A stretch of 64,000 nucleotides of DNA. Origin: Timema cristinae (lineage: Eukaryota > Arthropoda > Insecta > Phasmatodea > Timematidae). This document shows, in pieces, positions 23,150 through 34,040 of the stretch. The DNA lies in the NCBI GenBank assembly GCA_039000515.1, contig JBCFYV010000012.1, positions 28,721,305-28,785,304 on the forward strand, in the 5' to 3' direction. The notes under the pieces are model-generated. The model worked only from the letters and a program-made list of their open reading frames with translations, did no database searches and was not told the DNA's origin. Made by a program: the position numbers and the translations under genes. How positions within the stretch are numbered: position 1 is the first letter of the stretch; each line of letters begins with the position of its first letter.

Positions 23150-23280
23150 TTTAGCACCGCGTCTTGCTACCGTTTGGGTTATACGCTTCAAGTACTAATT
23201 ACGTTAATGTATTTAGAAATTTGTAAGGTTGAATTAGAGGAAGTGAACCCGCATTGGCTTGGAGGTAGAGTGGAAAATCA
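23150..23280 (-). mobile_element. 5'-truncated SINE, family 2
   Basis: The tail and the adjacent part of the body are present and the tRNA head is missing. Similar sequences flank it (CAAATAAATTAA at 23119-23130 and 23281-23292, continuing with one indel), consistent with a target duplication. Confidence 0.75.
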
Positions 23281-23344
23281 CAAATAAATTAATATTTTCT
23301 ATGATTTGTCGTAAGTAAATAACCCTCAAATTAATTTATTTTGG

Positions 23345-24060
23345 ATAAATATTGACGCTTCATTATTGGTTATGTAGAATACTCCCCCAAATACAATTGA
23401 GATATTTTCAAAATATAATACTACAATTTTACAAAATTAGTCATTAATAAAATACTACTATTAGATGATTTATTTCAGATAAACAAAATTATATAAGTTT
23501 TTAATTCAAGCAACTTAACATATATTTATTTTGAACCAGAACGCCGAGAATTTTTTTTTTTTAATATTTGAATGAATCAAAAGTCAAATAAGATTTTACC
23601 GCAAAAACAAGTTTACAATGTTATTTGTCATGTAAAACACTCCCAAGTTACCCATTTGAAACCAAACCGTTAAAGTCATTTCTAAAATATTGTAAGTTTA
23701 AAAAAAAATTAGTCATCATAGAAATTCTCAAATAATGTTTGCCCATAAACAAACTATACAGTGCTATTTGTCAAGACAAACAAATCCTAGAAATCAATCT
23801 ATACAAAATCGCTAGAGCTATTTTAGAAAAATTTGGAATTAAAAAAAAAATACTCATCAGTAAACCCCTCTAATTGAAGGGCTTGTGTAAGAGATTTTTT
23901 AATTTTGTATAGCCCTTATAAAATATAAATATCAAGATTGAACCAAATCGATCAAACCGTTTTGGATTCGTAACCAATGACTGACTGACAGACAGACAAA
24001 CAGATTTGTATAATCCACTTTTTGGGGTTCGTATTCACATAAAACGTAAAGATTCGTCAT
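23345..24060 (+). repeat. Diverged tandem repeat ending in a GACA block
   Basis: AT-rich units of roughly 150-170 bp share motifs GAACCAAATCRTTA, CAGTAAACC and CTTAATTGAAGGG, and end in a GACTGACAGACAGAC tract (about 23981-24003) and CCACTTTTTGGGGTTC. It belongs with the copies at 40770-41525 and, inverted, 45580-46790. Confidence 0.6.
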
Positions 24061-24476
24061 AATTTGAATTTTTTTTTCACAATTTCAATACTTTCTCTTA
24101 ATTATGAGTATGTAAAAATAGAAGAAAGGGAATGAGACACGAAGAAGAAAGAAAAGAAATTAAGTGTAGCTTAGCTCGCGAAGCATAATGATGGGTAGAT
24201 TAATTAAGATTACAGTTCATAGAGCGCTCTGGTGTATAGGCGACCGGTGCCGTGCGGATTGACATGCAGTTGTTTAACGTTATAAACCGTGACATTATTA
24301 GAGTTGAATAAAAACAATAGAAATGGTCGCTTACTGGATTTGATGATAGGAAGATGATAGGAAGGCTTGCAAATATAATGCTTTTTAGCATATTTCAATC
24401 GAGATGCTTGCCGCAACATTTGTTGTTAAAGTCAGGTTGCTCCCAATAGTAAAAGTTTAATCATGGAAGAGTTATC
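24061..24476. other. Spacer
   Basis: The two overlapping minus-strand frames at 24200-24419 have no recognisable motif. Confidence 0.35.
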
Positions 24477-24483
24477 AATGTTC

Positions 24484-24536
24484 TAGTAATAATAATATTT
24501 AGCACCGCGTCTTACTACCCGTTCGGGTTATACGCT
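24484..24536 (-). mobile_element. About 50-bp SINE tail fragment
   Basis: It carries only the shared SINE tail with a short TAA run. A 7-bp AATGTTC at 24477-24483 and 24537-24543 may be a target duplication, but it is too short to be sure. Confidence 0.6.
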
Positions 24537-24543
24537 AATGTTC

Positions 24544-25116
24544 AAATAGTATCTGCAAAGTTGTAAAAGCAGTTTTTAAAAATTATTTAATATTAAATTG
24601 AAGAGCTTTTTAGTGGTGGGTGTATTTATATTTGTTACAGGTTTTTATGAGTGTTTCATAACGATAATTGTATTTTTATTTCGTAAACGCTGTTATATGT
24701 TACTACAGCAACTGATAATCAAAACTTTAGAATTGATTTTACACATGTATTATGAACCTATAAGCTAGTATCACTTAAGAGGAGATAGAATAATCAAAAA
24801 GAAAAAAGTTGAGATTAAATGGATTAAAAATAAACAATATAATAGTTTTTACAGTTAGCTGTCTTTGTAAATAAGGAGTATTCGTCAATGGTTGGAATTT
24901 AAAATACATCATCTTTAATTCAAATAAAACAAAATATCTAAGTTTACTGTGACAGGACATCCTGTGGCTAAGCCTCTTTACAGAGAGATTTAAACCTCTC
25001 CGAAAAGGTTTAGGTCATACGTCAAATACTTCAAAGCTTGAAGTTATAAAAATTATGAAAATTTTACTAAAGGCTTTGCTGGAAAAACAGATGCATGATG
25101 GATGCTAAGCTCATTT
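24544..25116. other. Spacer before the assembly gap
   Basis: No feature recognised. Confidence 0.4.
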
Positions 25117-25216
25117 NNNNNNNNNNNNNNNNNNNNNNNNNNNNNNNNNNNNNNNNNNNNNNNNNNNNNNNNNNNNNNNNNNNNNNNNNNNNNNNNNNNN
25201 NNNNNNNNNNNNNNNN
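25117..25216. other. Assembly gap, 100 N
   Basis: Exactly 100 N, a conventional gap of unknown size. It stops at the left edge of the 28-bp array, so the array probably broke the assembly. Frames read across it are meaningless. Confidence 0.99.
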
Positions 25217-25925
25217 CCTCACATAATTCCAGCATGTGTTTGACCTCACATAATTCCAGCATGTGTTTGACCTCACATAATTCCGGCATGTTGTTTGACA
25301 TCACATAATTCCGGTATGTTGTTTGATCTCACATAATTCCGGTATGTTGTTTGACCTCACATAATTCCGGTATGTTGTTTGACCTCACATAATTCCGGTA
25401 TGTTGTTTGACCTCACACAATTCCGGCATGTTGTTTGACCTCACATAATTCCAGCCTGTGTTTGACCTCACATAATTCCGGCATATTGTTTGACCTCACA
25501 TAATTCCGGCATGTTGTTTGTTTTCATATAATTCCGGCATGTTGTTTGACCTCACATAATTCTGGCATGTTGTTTGACCTCACATAATTCTGGCATATTG
25601 TTTGACCTCACATAATTCCGGCATGTTGTTTGTTTTCATATAATTCCGGCATGTTGTTTGACCTCACATAATTCCGGCATGTTGTTTGACCTCACATAAT
25701 TCTGGCATGTGTTTGACCTCACATAATTCCGGCATGTGTTTGACCTCACATAATTCCGGCATGTGTTTGACCTCACACAATTCCAGCATGTTGTTTGACC
25801 TCACATAATTCCAACATGTGTTTGACCTCACATAATTCCAGCATGTTGTTTGATCTCACCTATCTCCAGCATTCTGGTTGACATTACACAAGTCCATCAT
25901 GCTGGCTTACCACACCTAATTTCAG
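25217..25925 (+). repeat. Tandem array, 27/28-bp unit, about 26 copies
   Basis: The unit is CCTCACATAATTCCGGCATG followed by TTGTTTGA, with a 27-bp variant lacking one T. About 23 good copies are followed by three that decay. A variant pair (unit ending TTTGT followed by one starting TTTCATATAA) recurs four units apart, a small higher-order pattern. There are no unique spacers, so it is not CRISPR-like. Confidence 0.95.
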
Positions 25926-26227
25926 CATGCGGTTGGATGCATGATCATTCGGAATGTGATACCTCTAATTTTTCATCAAATATTTTAAGGGTTGAAGTAT
26001 ATCTATAGTCTATGATCTTCTATATTATTAAGATAAAGAGTTTGTCTGCCATGAGCGTTGCAAGATATCAATCTTATGCAGAGGTCTAAAATTTAAAAAT
26101 TAGAGGCCTCTGTGCACCTCAACGAAGCCTGAATTGTGAAATATTGATTTTGAATTTACTAAATAAATAAAACATAGAATTTGTTCACGAACATTAAAGC
26201 CAGGACGTTCCAGTTATTTATAAGATT
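25926..26227. other. Spacer after the 28-bp array
   Basis: Nothing recognised. Confidence 0.35.
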
Positions 26228-26465
26228 TATTTTTTTGCACCTTTTGCACTTTTTACACCTTCGTACAACTTTGTAACCTTTTTACCCGAAAAAATAAGCT
26301 TTTACCTTTTTACCTATTTTCTTTAATGCTTTTTACCCTTTAAATACTTTTAACCCCTTAAAATATTGATTAAATTTACTTTTTACCCTTTTGCACCTTT
26401 CCCAAATGTTTACGCCGTTTTAAACTTTTTACTACTTTTACTCTAAAATATTTTTCCCTGTAAAG
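26228..26465 (+). repeat. Degenerate (CTTTTTAC)n-like pyrimidine-rich repeat
   Basis: Many imperfect copies of CTTTTTACC and CTTTTGCACC occur back to back, with no coding potential. Confidence 0.55.
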
Positions 26466-27255
26466 CCGGGTACTTCATACTAGTGCAAAATAAAAAACTA
26501 TTTCTGTTTCGCTTCGAGTAAATGTTGGCTTGTTACTGGAACGATTTCAAAACACACTGGCCTAGCAGGTCATTAGAAACAGGTTTAATTTAAAATACTT
26601 CTTATTCGTAAACTCTTGATTGACTAAGGGTTAGATACAATATTTAACATCCAAACCATATTTAATATCTATCATTCATTAGTATTACTTTTGAATTCAG
26701 TTTCCAGCACTTAGAGGAAAATACAGTATCGATTGTTTGTTGCTCTTGTATCACTTATGCAGCTGTTACTCCCAACAGCAATAACGCCTGCTAGGCTGGC
26801 TGTCTGCTTGTCGTGGTAGCATGTTGGGAAGTATAAATGGCAGGCGCACAGGATGTCAAGTGAAATGGAACTTCGCGTACACTAAGTATCTTCTCATGCA
26901 AATCAGTAAATAATCAAGTTGCTCTCTTTACACACACCCTAACTGATATTTCGTAAGTTTACTGGTTTTGTTAACACGTTTAATTCCCAAATAGGCGTAG
27001 TCTTAAATACAACCTAATGCTGGCTATAAGCTTTAAATTATTACTAGTGGATTGTGCAGCAAAATTTGCAAATAATTATTTTAAAGATTTTATAGCATTT
27101 TTGATAAGGTGATGTTAACAAAGAATGACTGTACAAATTATATAAAGCAACGATTTTTTTAAAGATGACACAGTGAACATATAAATGTAGTCATTATAAA
27201 ATAAACGCGAATAACAAATACACTATACAACAAAACCCACATTGATTATTGCCTA
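26466..27255. other. Spacer
   Basis: Nothing recognised between the pyrimidine repeat and the Helitron relic. Confidence 0.35.
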
Positions 27256-27735
27256 TTAAATTAAAACTTCATTGTAAATATTATTATTTATAAATAATCC
27301 TTCGCGTTTAGGTAATAGTCCTTGACACGTGGTGGGCTCTATTTTGATGTTTACATCGTGAGCTGAAGAAACATGGATGAATGCTACATTTAGCTGACCA
27401 TGGGTCAACATGCATCGATATAGATAGATGCAGAGTTTTTTTATATCTGGCCTTGATTTGTTGATAGTAATTGCGAAGGGTAATCTAATGGGTAACTGCT
27501 TTCATTTCAAGATAAATGGAAGACTGTTATCTGTAGAAATAAGTTAAATATTGTGTATGAACATTGTCTGTCAGCTGGATTTATACGTTATCACTTTAAG
27601 TTGCAATGTATGTCGGTGATTTGCTGGAGAGCCATATGCACTCCATTTACTAAGTCATGGCCTTAATTCATGTTTCAATTCAACATGACGATTGCACCTT
27701 CTTTCATCTGTAGGTGATGAGGTGACATACCTGAT
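27256..27735 (-). pseudogene. Helitron (Pif1-like) helicase C-terminal relic
   Basis: The minus strand spells, with frameshifts and stops, the end of a Helitron Rep-helicase: HHLQMKEGAIVML near 27700, a PFILK-like and QLPIRL-like stretch near 27500, AITINKS-like residues near 27465, then an unbroken run MLTHGQLNVAFIHVSSAHDV (about 27355-27413) and a natural end NNNIYNEVLI before a stop at 27256-27258. In this family the HGQLYVAxSRV block is helicase motif VI. The protein unwinds DNA during rolling-circle transposition. The zinc-finger, Rep and N-terminal helicase parts are absent. The TAGGCCAAATGCC minisatellite begins about 60 bp from its broken end. Confidence 0.65.
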
Positions 27736-27794
27736 TTTATTACAGAGTGTGGGTATTCCAAAAGTATGTTGTCTGGGGTTTTATCGGGTACCCG

Positions 27795-28013
27795 TCATTT
27801 GGCCTAAAAGGCATTTGGCCTAAAGTGTAGGCTAAACGCCTTTAGGCCAAATGCCTTTAGGCCAAATGCCTTTTAGGCCAAATGCCTTTAGGCCAAATGC
27901 CTTTTAGGCCAAATGCCTTTTAGGCCAAATGCTTTAGGCCAAATGCCTTTAGGCCAAATGACTTTAGGCCAAACGCCTTTTAGGCCAAATGCCTTTTAGG
28001 CCAAACGACTTTT
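27795..28013. repeat. TAGGCCAAATGCC minisatellite, copy 1
   Basis: About a dozen units of 16-18 bp (TTTAGGCCAAATGCC) occur. The first two units are inverted relative to the rest, giving a head-to-head junction near 27830. Each unit is itself nearly palindromic (AGGC..GCCT). The same unit forms an array at 40418-40648. Confidence 0.95.
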
Positions 28014-28267
28014 TGTAAAGTTAATTTTTAGACCATTTATTAAAATATGTTTTGCTGTCTTCGGAAACATTCGTTAAGATTTGTAATGATGCTAATAGAT
28101 GGCGAGGTGTGTAGTGTTTAGTTAAATAGTATATACTACCGTTTCAAAATATATAAGTCTTTTCTAAATTTACTACTTCCCAAGGTATAGCAGCACGTCC
28201 ATTATACTGTAGTACCACTTTTGTATGTTGAACTTTTTACATTGCCAAGGTTTTGTTCTAATTTTTG

Positions 28268-28427
28268 ACAAGCCATCTTGTTAATGTGGGGAGTGCCAGG
28301 CCACCACCGTGGTTCGGATTCCACGTTAAACTGTAGGTCCTTCATTTCATCTCACAATCACCCTACCATTACACATTAGCGTAAGTGCATAACCTGAACG
28401 GGTAGTAAGACGTGGTGCTAATAATAA
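28268..28427 (+). mobile_element. 5'-truncated SINE, family 1
   Basis: It begins in the body, close to the start point of the 5785 copy, and runs through the shared tail. A 9-bp duplication (TAATTTTTG) lies at 28259-28267 and 28428-28436. Beyond it, to about 28490, is a small GTACC-rich repeat. Confidence 0.88.
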
Positions 28428-28732
28428 TAATTTTTGTACCGTTTTGTACCAGAAATAAAAAGTTTTGTACCCGTACCGTTTTTTATTAACTAGCACATAC
28501 ATGTGGTCACACCATTTTAATATTTTTTTTAAATTTTGAATTTTGAATATTTTTTTTAAGTGCCAAAGTATATTTTATCAGTCTTTCTAAGTATATTTGT
28601 TTATTAATTTTGCTAAATGAATTAATCAATCATTCATTTTTTAATAATCATATTAACTTACTCGAGTTTGCCCACGGCTTCGCTCACATTTAAGTTGGGT
28701 AAATTATCTTATTTTTAGCAAATCATCTAAAC

Positions 28733-29065
28733 CAGGTTTTCTCAAACTCTATACTCTTGAGCCTTATATGAACATAAAATTAATTGTTAAGACTCTTATT
28801 CTTAGAATAAAATAACTTTTTTACGTTAAAATACAAAAATGAGACATTTATTATTTAATTGATTTAATTATTTTCTGATAAGAGCTTTGTAGATGTTTAT
28901 AAAAATAGTAAGGTTTTGTAAGATATTAATTAATTTTATTGCTTCATAGGCCAAACAGAATATTAATTTTTTAGTCAATCATAATTTAGGCAAGTCGAAA
29001 GAAGTGAGAAATTGGTTCACACCTCATCTGAAATCCCTTCGCGCCTCGCAGTTTGAGAAACCCTG
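28733..29065. mobile_element. 333-bp hAT-type MITE
   Basis: The ends read CAGGTTTTCTCAAAC and, inverted, CAGGGTTTCTCAAAC, typical of hAT elements. An 8-bp flanking duplication (ATCTAAAC at 28725-28732, ATTTAAAC at 29066-29073) has one mismatch. There is no transposase inside. Confidence 0.75.
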
Positions 29066-29169
29066 ATTTAAACTACCAAAAATACAATTTCAGACACGTA
29101 TGAGGCGAAAACTTTGTATGTTGATGAAGCCACAAATTAACTACTACCTATAAGAAGTAAAATCTATTT

Positions 29170-29175
<6 letters not shown>

Positions 29176-29214
<39 letters not shown>
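29176..29214. repeat. (TA)n microsatellite
   Basis: An uninterrupted AT dinucleotide run. Confidence 0.95.
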
Positions 29215-29217
<3 letters not shown>

Positions 29218-29389
29218 GTCTTTGCATCAATATTTGCTCGCTTACGCAGAGACATTGTTGAAATGAACACCAAAAGAAATAGTTTAAATTTACTAACTTA
29301 ACATGAATTAATTTGAAAGAATCACTCTAGTACTAAGCACCTCAGCTTATCAAATAAATTGTTCTGTTAGTAATTGTTTCTATTGGTTT

Positions 29390-29877
29390 TTGAAAATTTT
29401 CCCTTCTCCTCCCCAATCATAATTTCTCTAACTCCCATTTAAACACATAGTTTTAAGAATACTTTCTTTATCTATAGTTGTTCTTCTACCTTCCAGCCAA
29501 ATTTCGATTTTAAACTATAGATAAAAGGTTTTTTATAACTCCCCCCACCCCTCCCTTGATTTCATGGAGTTACATTTTAAAATTCTCAGACTTATTAGTT
29601 ATTTGGAGTGGTGCATTTACGGGCATGCCAAAATTCAATTTTTAACGACACTGCACTGAGATGTAGTAGTTTCTATTAATTTTGTAGATTTTGGATTCCT
29701 TATTCCCAACCCACTTTGAGAAATTTAAAGTCTAACGTTATTTTGGCTATCTGGGATTTGATTTATCTTTATTTATCTGTCAAAATTTTATTTTTTTCCT
29801 AATCTCAAATAGTTTTTTTCTCTATTATACTCCATCACCACTATTTCTCAGAATGCAATTTTAAATAATAATAATAA

Positions 29878-29908
<31 letters not shown>

Positions 29909-30110
29909 TATTATTATGTAAATGTCTATTTGTATTGTTTCCCGTACCTAATTAATACATTTAAATTCTTTACAATACAGAGAAGTAATTAAATATATTA
30001 GTTTTTGAAAATGTTGCCCTCAAAGCTCCCCTTCCTCCTGCAATTACTCAACTCACTGAGAAATTTCAAATTTTAAGGTTTATTTGGTCATCTTGATGGG
30101 TCCTTCCTTA
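29390..30110 (-). repeat. Diverged 160-bp-type repeats, inverted relative to 7000-8110
   Basis: It carries reverse-complement forms of the CCCTCCCC / TTTTGAAAATTT / ATTTCAATTTT block order seen at 7000-8110. A TAA/TTA microsatellite at 29865-29917 lies within it and is self-complementary. Confidence 0.45.
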
Positions 30111-30326
30111 TACTAAGGCTACTAGAGTTGTAGGGAAGGCTCGTTCACTTTACCGGCCAGCACTCAGCTCTACCCTAAAGCCGCGGTCACACTAGGCTGG
30201 TTACTAGCCGCTGCTTGCTGCTGGCTGGTAGAAGCAACAGCAAGCAGCGGCTGGTCAGTGGGTCACACTTCGCTGCCACAAGCGACTGCTACTAGCGGCT
30301 GTCTCGTCAGTTTGGTGCTCTGTTTT

Positions 30327-32816
30327 ATGGAAAAAATGTCGTCTGTTGGTCCACGGCGTGAATATTTAAGACGGTTGTTGAGGATAGGAGTGATTGAACT
30401 TTGCATACAAATGCTGCAACGCAAGGAGAGGCGCTGGTGGGTTAGACCCTGGATAGGACGTAGGGAGCAGTTGGGGGCATCGACCAGACTTTTAGAAGAA
30501 CTTAAAGAAGAGGACCCAGCATCATACAGGAATGTTTTAAGATTGTCTGTACCCAAGTTTGAAGGGTTGCTGGAATTAGTTACACCCATAATACGAAAAC
30601 AAGATACTAAGCTACGACAGGCAATTCCTTGCAAAATTAAACTCGAGATTGCTTTAAGGTACCTTGCAACTGGGGACAGTTTCAAATCCCTAGCGTATTT
30701 GTTCAGAGTTCCACACAATTCAATTTCAGTGTTTTTGCCTGATGTGTTGAGTGCTATCTACGAAGTTCTTCAACCATTCATTAAGGTAAGATCATATAAT
30801 ATCTGCATAATACATAATAAAGTTAAGAAGAATATACATTAGTACAAAAATTCATTATTAATATAATTTAATTAAGATAACATGAAGAATGGATTACAAT
30901 ATGCTCTATTGAAATAAAGTCTACAAATACAACAATAGGATCATTACTTGGTTTCTTGATATTGGCTGACTGTTCATTTTTAAATTTGAATTAATTTTGT
31001 CTTAAACAAATGAATATAAGAAAGGTGTAAATAAAACATCCAACAATATTATATCTGTCTTTCCTATGGGTTTTTGCAAATGGTAAATAGTGCCTGAGAT
31101 AGGACATCGAGTCCTGGTGTAATTTCTTCTTCACTGAAGCAAGTTTCAATGTCTGATGGTGATGCTTGTGAAGAGTTTACGAATTCTGACGTACTTTGTT
31201 GCCGATTAGGAGTGCTGGAGCTAGTGTCACAGCCTTGAAGAGATGGTGATGATGCTTGTGGAATGGTTAGCTTATCTAAACAGGATAGTCTTTCTAACGT
31301 CATCAGATTTTGAATCTTGTCTTGTAAAAAAATAAAGTTTCTTAACGGCAGCTCACGGAGTTGGCTAGCTATATGCTTCCCAAATCTTTCATACTGATCT
31401 TCATTGTCCCCGATAGTCATTTGTGCTACATCTTGTAATTTATTAACAGCATATTCGAACCTAGTTGGACACTTTTTACCTGGTCAATGTTTAAAAGCTT
31501 TCAATGGACGAGTTGGTGGTAGCATTTTTACTGGCGAGCGTTTCCTTGAGTGAGATGGAGTTTGCAAGGAAAACAATGATAGCTTACTTGACTTTAACTC
31601 AGATGTACGTGAAATTTCTGGATTGTTTGCGAGGGTTTCGTGTTGTTTTTCAGAATATTGAGTATTGTCTTCGTTTTCTCTTTCTCCTTGTTCCTCTACT
31701 TCACTATTCTGGGTTGAGAACCCAGAAATGATATCCTAGAAAAGGAAAACATTATGAAGTAGATGATGTCGTGCACATAGGACTTACAGATGGCCCGAAG
31801 GCTCAGAGATCCCGGGGACCTAAAAATAAGACATTAAAAATCTTGGGACTATATTGTCTGATTTTTCCTTTACCTACAATTTTCTTAACTATCTCCGGTT
31901 TTTTCAATGTGTTCACCCTTCATTTTTACAAAATTACAACTTTTTTATATTCAATTTTAATATATTTTATGTTTGTTTTTAGGTACCTAGTACAACTTTT
32001 GACTGGGAGAATATTCAAAGGGGTTTTGAGTTAAAATGGAACTTTCCTAACTGCTGTGGCGCCCTGGATGGAAAACGCATCAGGATTCAACGCCCTCCAA
32101 ATACCACTTCATTGTTTTACAACTACTAGGGCACTTCTAGTATTGTATTATTTGCAATGGTAGATGGAGACTATTGCTTTTGATACATAGACGTTGGAAG
32201 TGATGGCAGGTCTAATGACAGTGCTATCTTCAACAATTCAACTTTAAAGATAGCACTGGAGAAGAACCTTCTTAACTGGCCTAAAGGAGGGCTTTGCGTT
32301 GGAGATGATGCTTTTGCTCTCACGTCATATCTGTTGAAACCGTATTCGCACAGAGGGCTTACACTAGAAGAGAGAATTTATAACTACAGAGTGTCCAGAG
32401 CAAGGCGTGTTGCAGAGAATGCGTTTGGTATATTAGCTAGTCGGTTTCGTATTTTCAGCAGACCCATACCTCTCAACGTTGATACCATAGAAGTTGCAGT
32501 AAAATCAGCTTGCGCCATTCACAACTGGCTCAGAATGTCATCTTCGAAGACATACTTTCCTCCTGGATCCGTGGATGTGGAAGATTTAAGCACAGGAGTA
32601 ATTTCCCTGGGTGCATGGCGAGAGGTGCCAAGTTTGATGTGTCCGGTAAACCGGCTATATTCATCAAATAACTACAAGAAGGATGGAGAAGAACTTCGAC
32701 AATGGTACACACAACAGTTTATGACACGTTTAGCTGTACCATGGCAAATTAAGTCTGTACAAGCATGTGAAAACCGCAATGACGACCACGATAACGATGA
32801 CAATTATGATGAATGA
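30327..32816 (+). pseudogene. HARBI1-like PIF/Harbinger nuclease, two exons, two stop mutations
   Basis: Exon 1 is 30327-30785 and exon 2 is 31983-32816. They are joined in phase across an intron with donor GTAAGA (30786) and acceptor TTTGTTTTTAG (31982). I chose ATG 30327 (MEKMSSV); an in-frame ATG at 30258 lies in the terminal repeat region. The protein (about 430 codons) has the N-terminal RRWWVRPW block, then a DDE_Tnp_4-type catalytic domain with D in CGALDG (32067), D in RSNDSAIF (32217) and E in RRVAENAFG (32415), and an acidic Asp/Asn tail. The family cuts and joins transposon ends at TWA targets, usually with a Myb/MADF partner. Stops at 32127-32129 (after FYNY) and 32181-32183 (after YCF) interrupt the catalytic core, so it is inactive. 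Confidence 0.88.
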
Positions 32817-34040
32817 AACCTACTTCAGAAACTGGAGTGTGATGTAATGTTATTAGTTAAGTGAGTAGTGGTTCTATGTCTGTTTTTTGGCTAGATTGTT
32901 CACGTGAAAACATGAGTTATTATTTGTATCTATTATAATTTTGTTTATTCCTTTAATCCTAAAAATTATTCACTAGGATAAAAAAAAATACATAAAAAAT
33001 GTATTTTATATAAGAGCTTAGGCTAGTAAGCTCAATGTGTTGTAGGGCTCGCTCTTAGCAGTAGCTGCAAATTATTGCTTTTAATATCATGTTTGTCAAA
33101 GTTTTGTTCCAATGTAAAACGTCCCCCTGCATTTTATGTACAAAGTGATGGCATATTCTAAATTGATATTAAAACTCTTAAGCTAATCTAATTAAAAATA
33201 GCTAAGTTAACCACTATTTTGAAAGTTCTTCAAAGTGCTGGGAGGTCGGGGGGACTAAGGGTATAGTAAAATGCTAAGAGCCCATGTTTTTCAACATATA
33301 TGGGCGCCTACCTGCCATACATAGCGTCAATGCAGTTTAATTTAATGCCTAGAACTATTAACATAAAACACCAGCATACAAATGGGGTATTTTAAGGTAA
33401 ATGTACAAAGTAAATTGAATACACTAATTGGCATTGTGTGTAGGCCCACAAGCATTTGGCTTTACATGTGGTTTCAGTTTATGTCTACTATATATTTTGA
33501 GAGGCATAGCCTAACCGATAGACTGAAAGACACATAGACAGGAAAGAAAGGAAAAGAAAAATCATAGCATACATAAAATGGCAAATATAATTTCTATGTT
33601 ATTTTATTAGATTGCTTAATTATACTGACCAAATTAGAAGTTGATTCCCTTCCAATAACGACGCCACGACAGAACGCTTCTGCTGCAGAAAACCAAACGA
33701 GCTTTGGTTTGTAAACATCGCTTGCACCAGCACCACTCCTCTTCGATTTTTTTATTTTGTTTAGTTCGTTTCTGTAAGTGTCTCTTAAACTTTTGATCTT
33801 CTTCTTTAGTGGTTCCAAAGTTGTATGCAATCCAGCAAGATTCAACTCATCTATCAATCTATTAAATGCTGCCTCTTTTACGTTTCTTTTCATATAATCA
33901 GGTGAGGAGGCATCCCACAGACACTGATAAGTTTGAAAAATATTAAAAAAGTCAATCACCTCCTTCCCAGGCCACTTTAATTCAGCCATTACGAACTTAT
34001 TCACTGCAAACACTACAACAATATGTGTGTATTCAAACAA
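31064..34040 (-). pseudogene. MADF-BESS-type DNA-binding partner of the Harbinger element, one stop
   Basis: Exon 1 is 34040-33630 on the minus strand, and translation probably starts at ATG 33989 (MAELKWPGKEV). Exon 2 is 31735-31064. The intron has donor GTCAGT at 33629 and acceptor CCTTTTCTAG ending at 31736; phase is kept. Exon 1 holds a MADF domain (FFNIFQTYQCLWD, then KEAAFNRLIDELN, KKKIKSLRDTYRNEL and KPKLVWFSAAEAF). Exon 2 gives a low-complexity Ser/Glu linker, a basic RKRSPVK stretch, then DQYERFGKHIASQLREL, which resembles a BESS motif. In Harbingers this protein binds DNA and brings the nuclease to the ends. One TGA at 31484-31486 interrupts the linker. The nuclease's second exon lies inside this intron. 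Confidence 0.8.
32820..33590. other. Non-coding interior of the Harbinger element
   Basis: It lies between the nuclease stop and the MADF exon 1 donor, inside the MADF intron. AT-rich, with no other gene. Confidence 0.5.

Noticed and set aside
25053..25308. ORFs crossing the N run
   Set aside because: They depend on 100 placeholder bases and on the tandem array.
25217..25925. Regular 28-bp repeats that superficially resemble a CRISPR array
   Set aside because: Units are directly adjacent with no unique spacers, and the rest of the window is clearly eukaryotic.
27795..28013. Palindromic 17-bp repeats as CRISPR-like or iteron-like
   Set aside because: No spacers and no replication genes; it is a minisatellite, found again at 40418-40648.
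30263..30718. Minus-strand 151-codon ORF
   Set aside because: Antisense shadow of exon 1 of the Harbinger nuclease.
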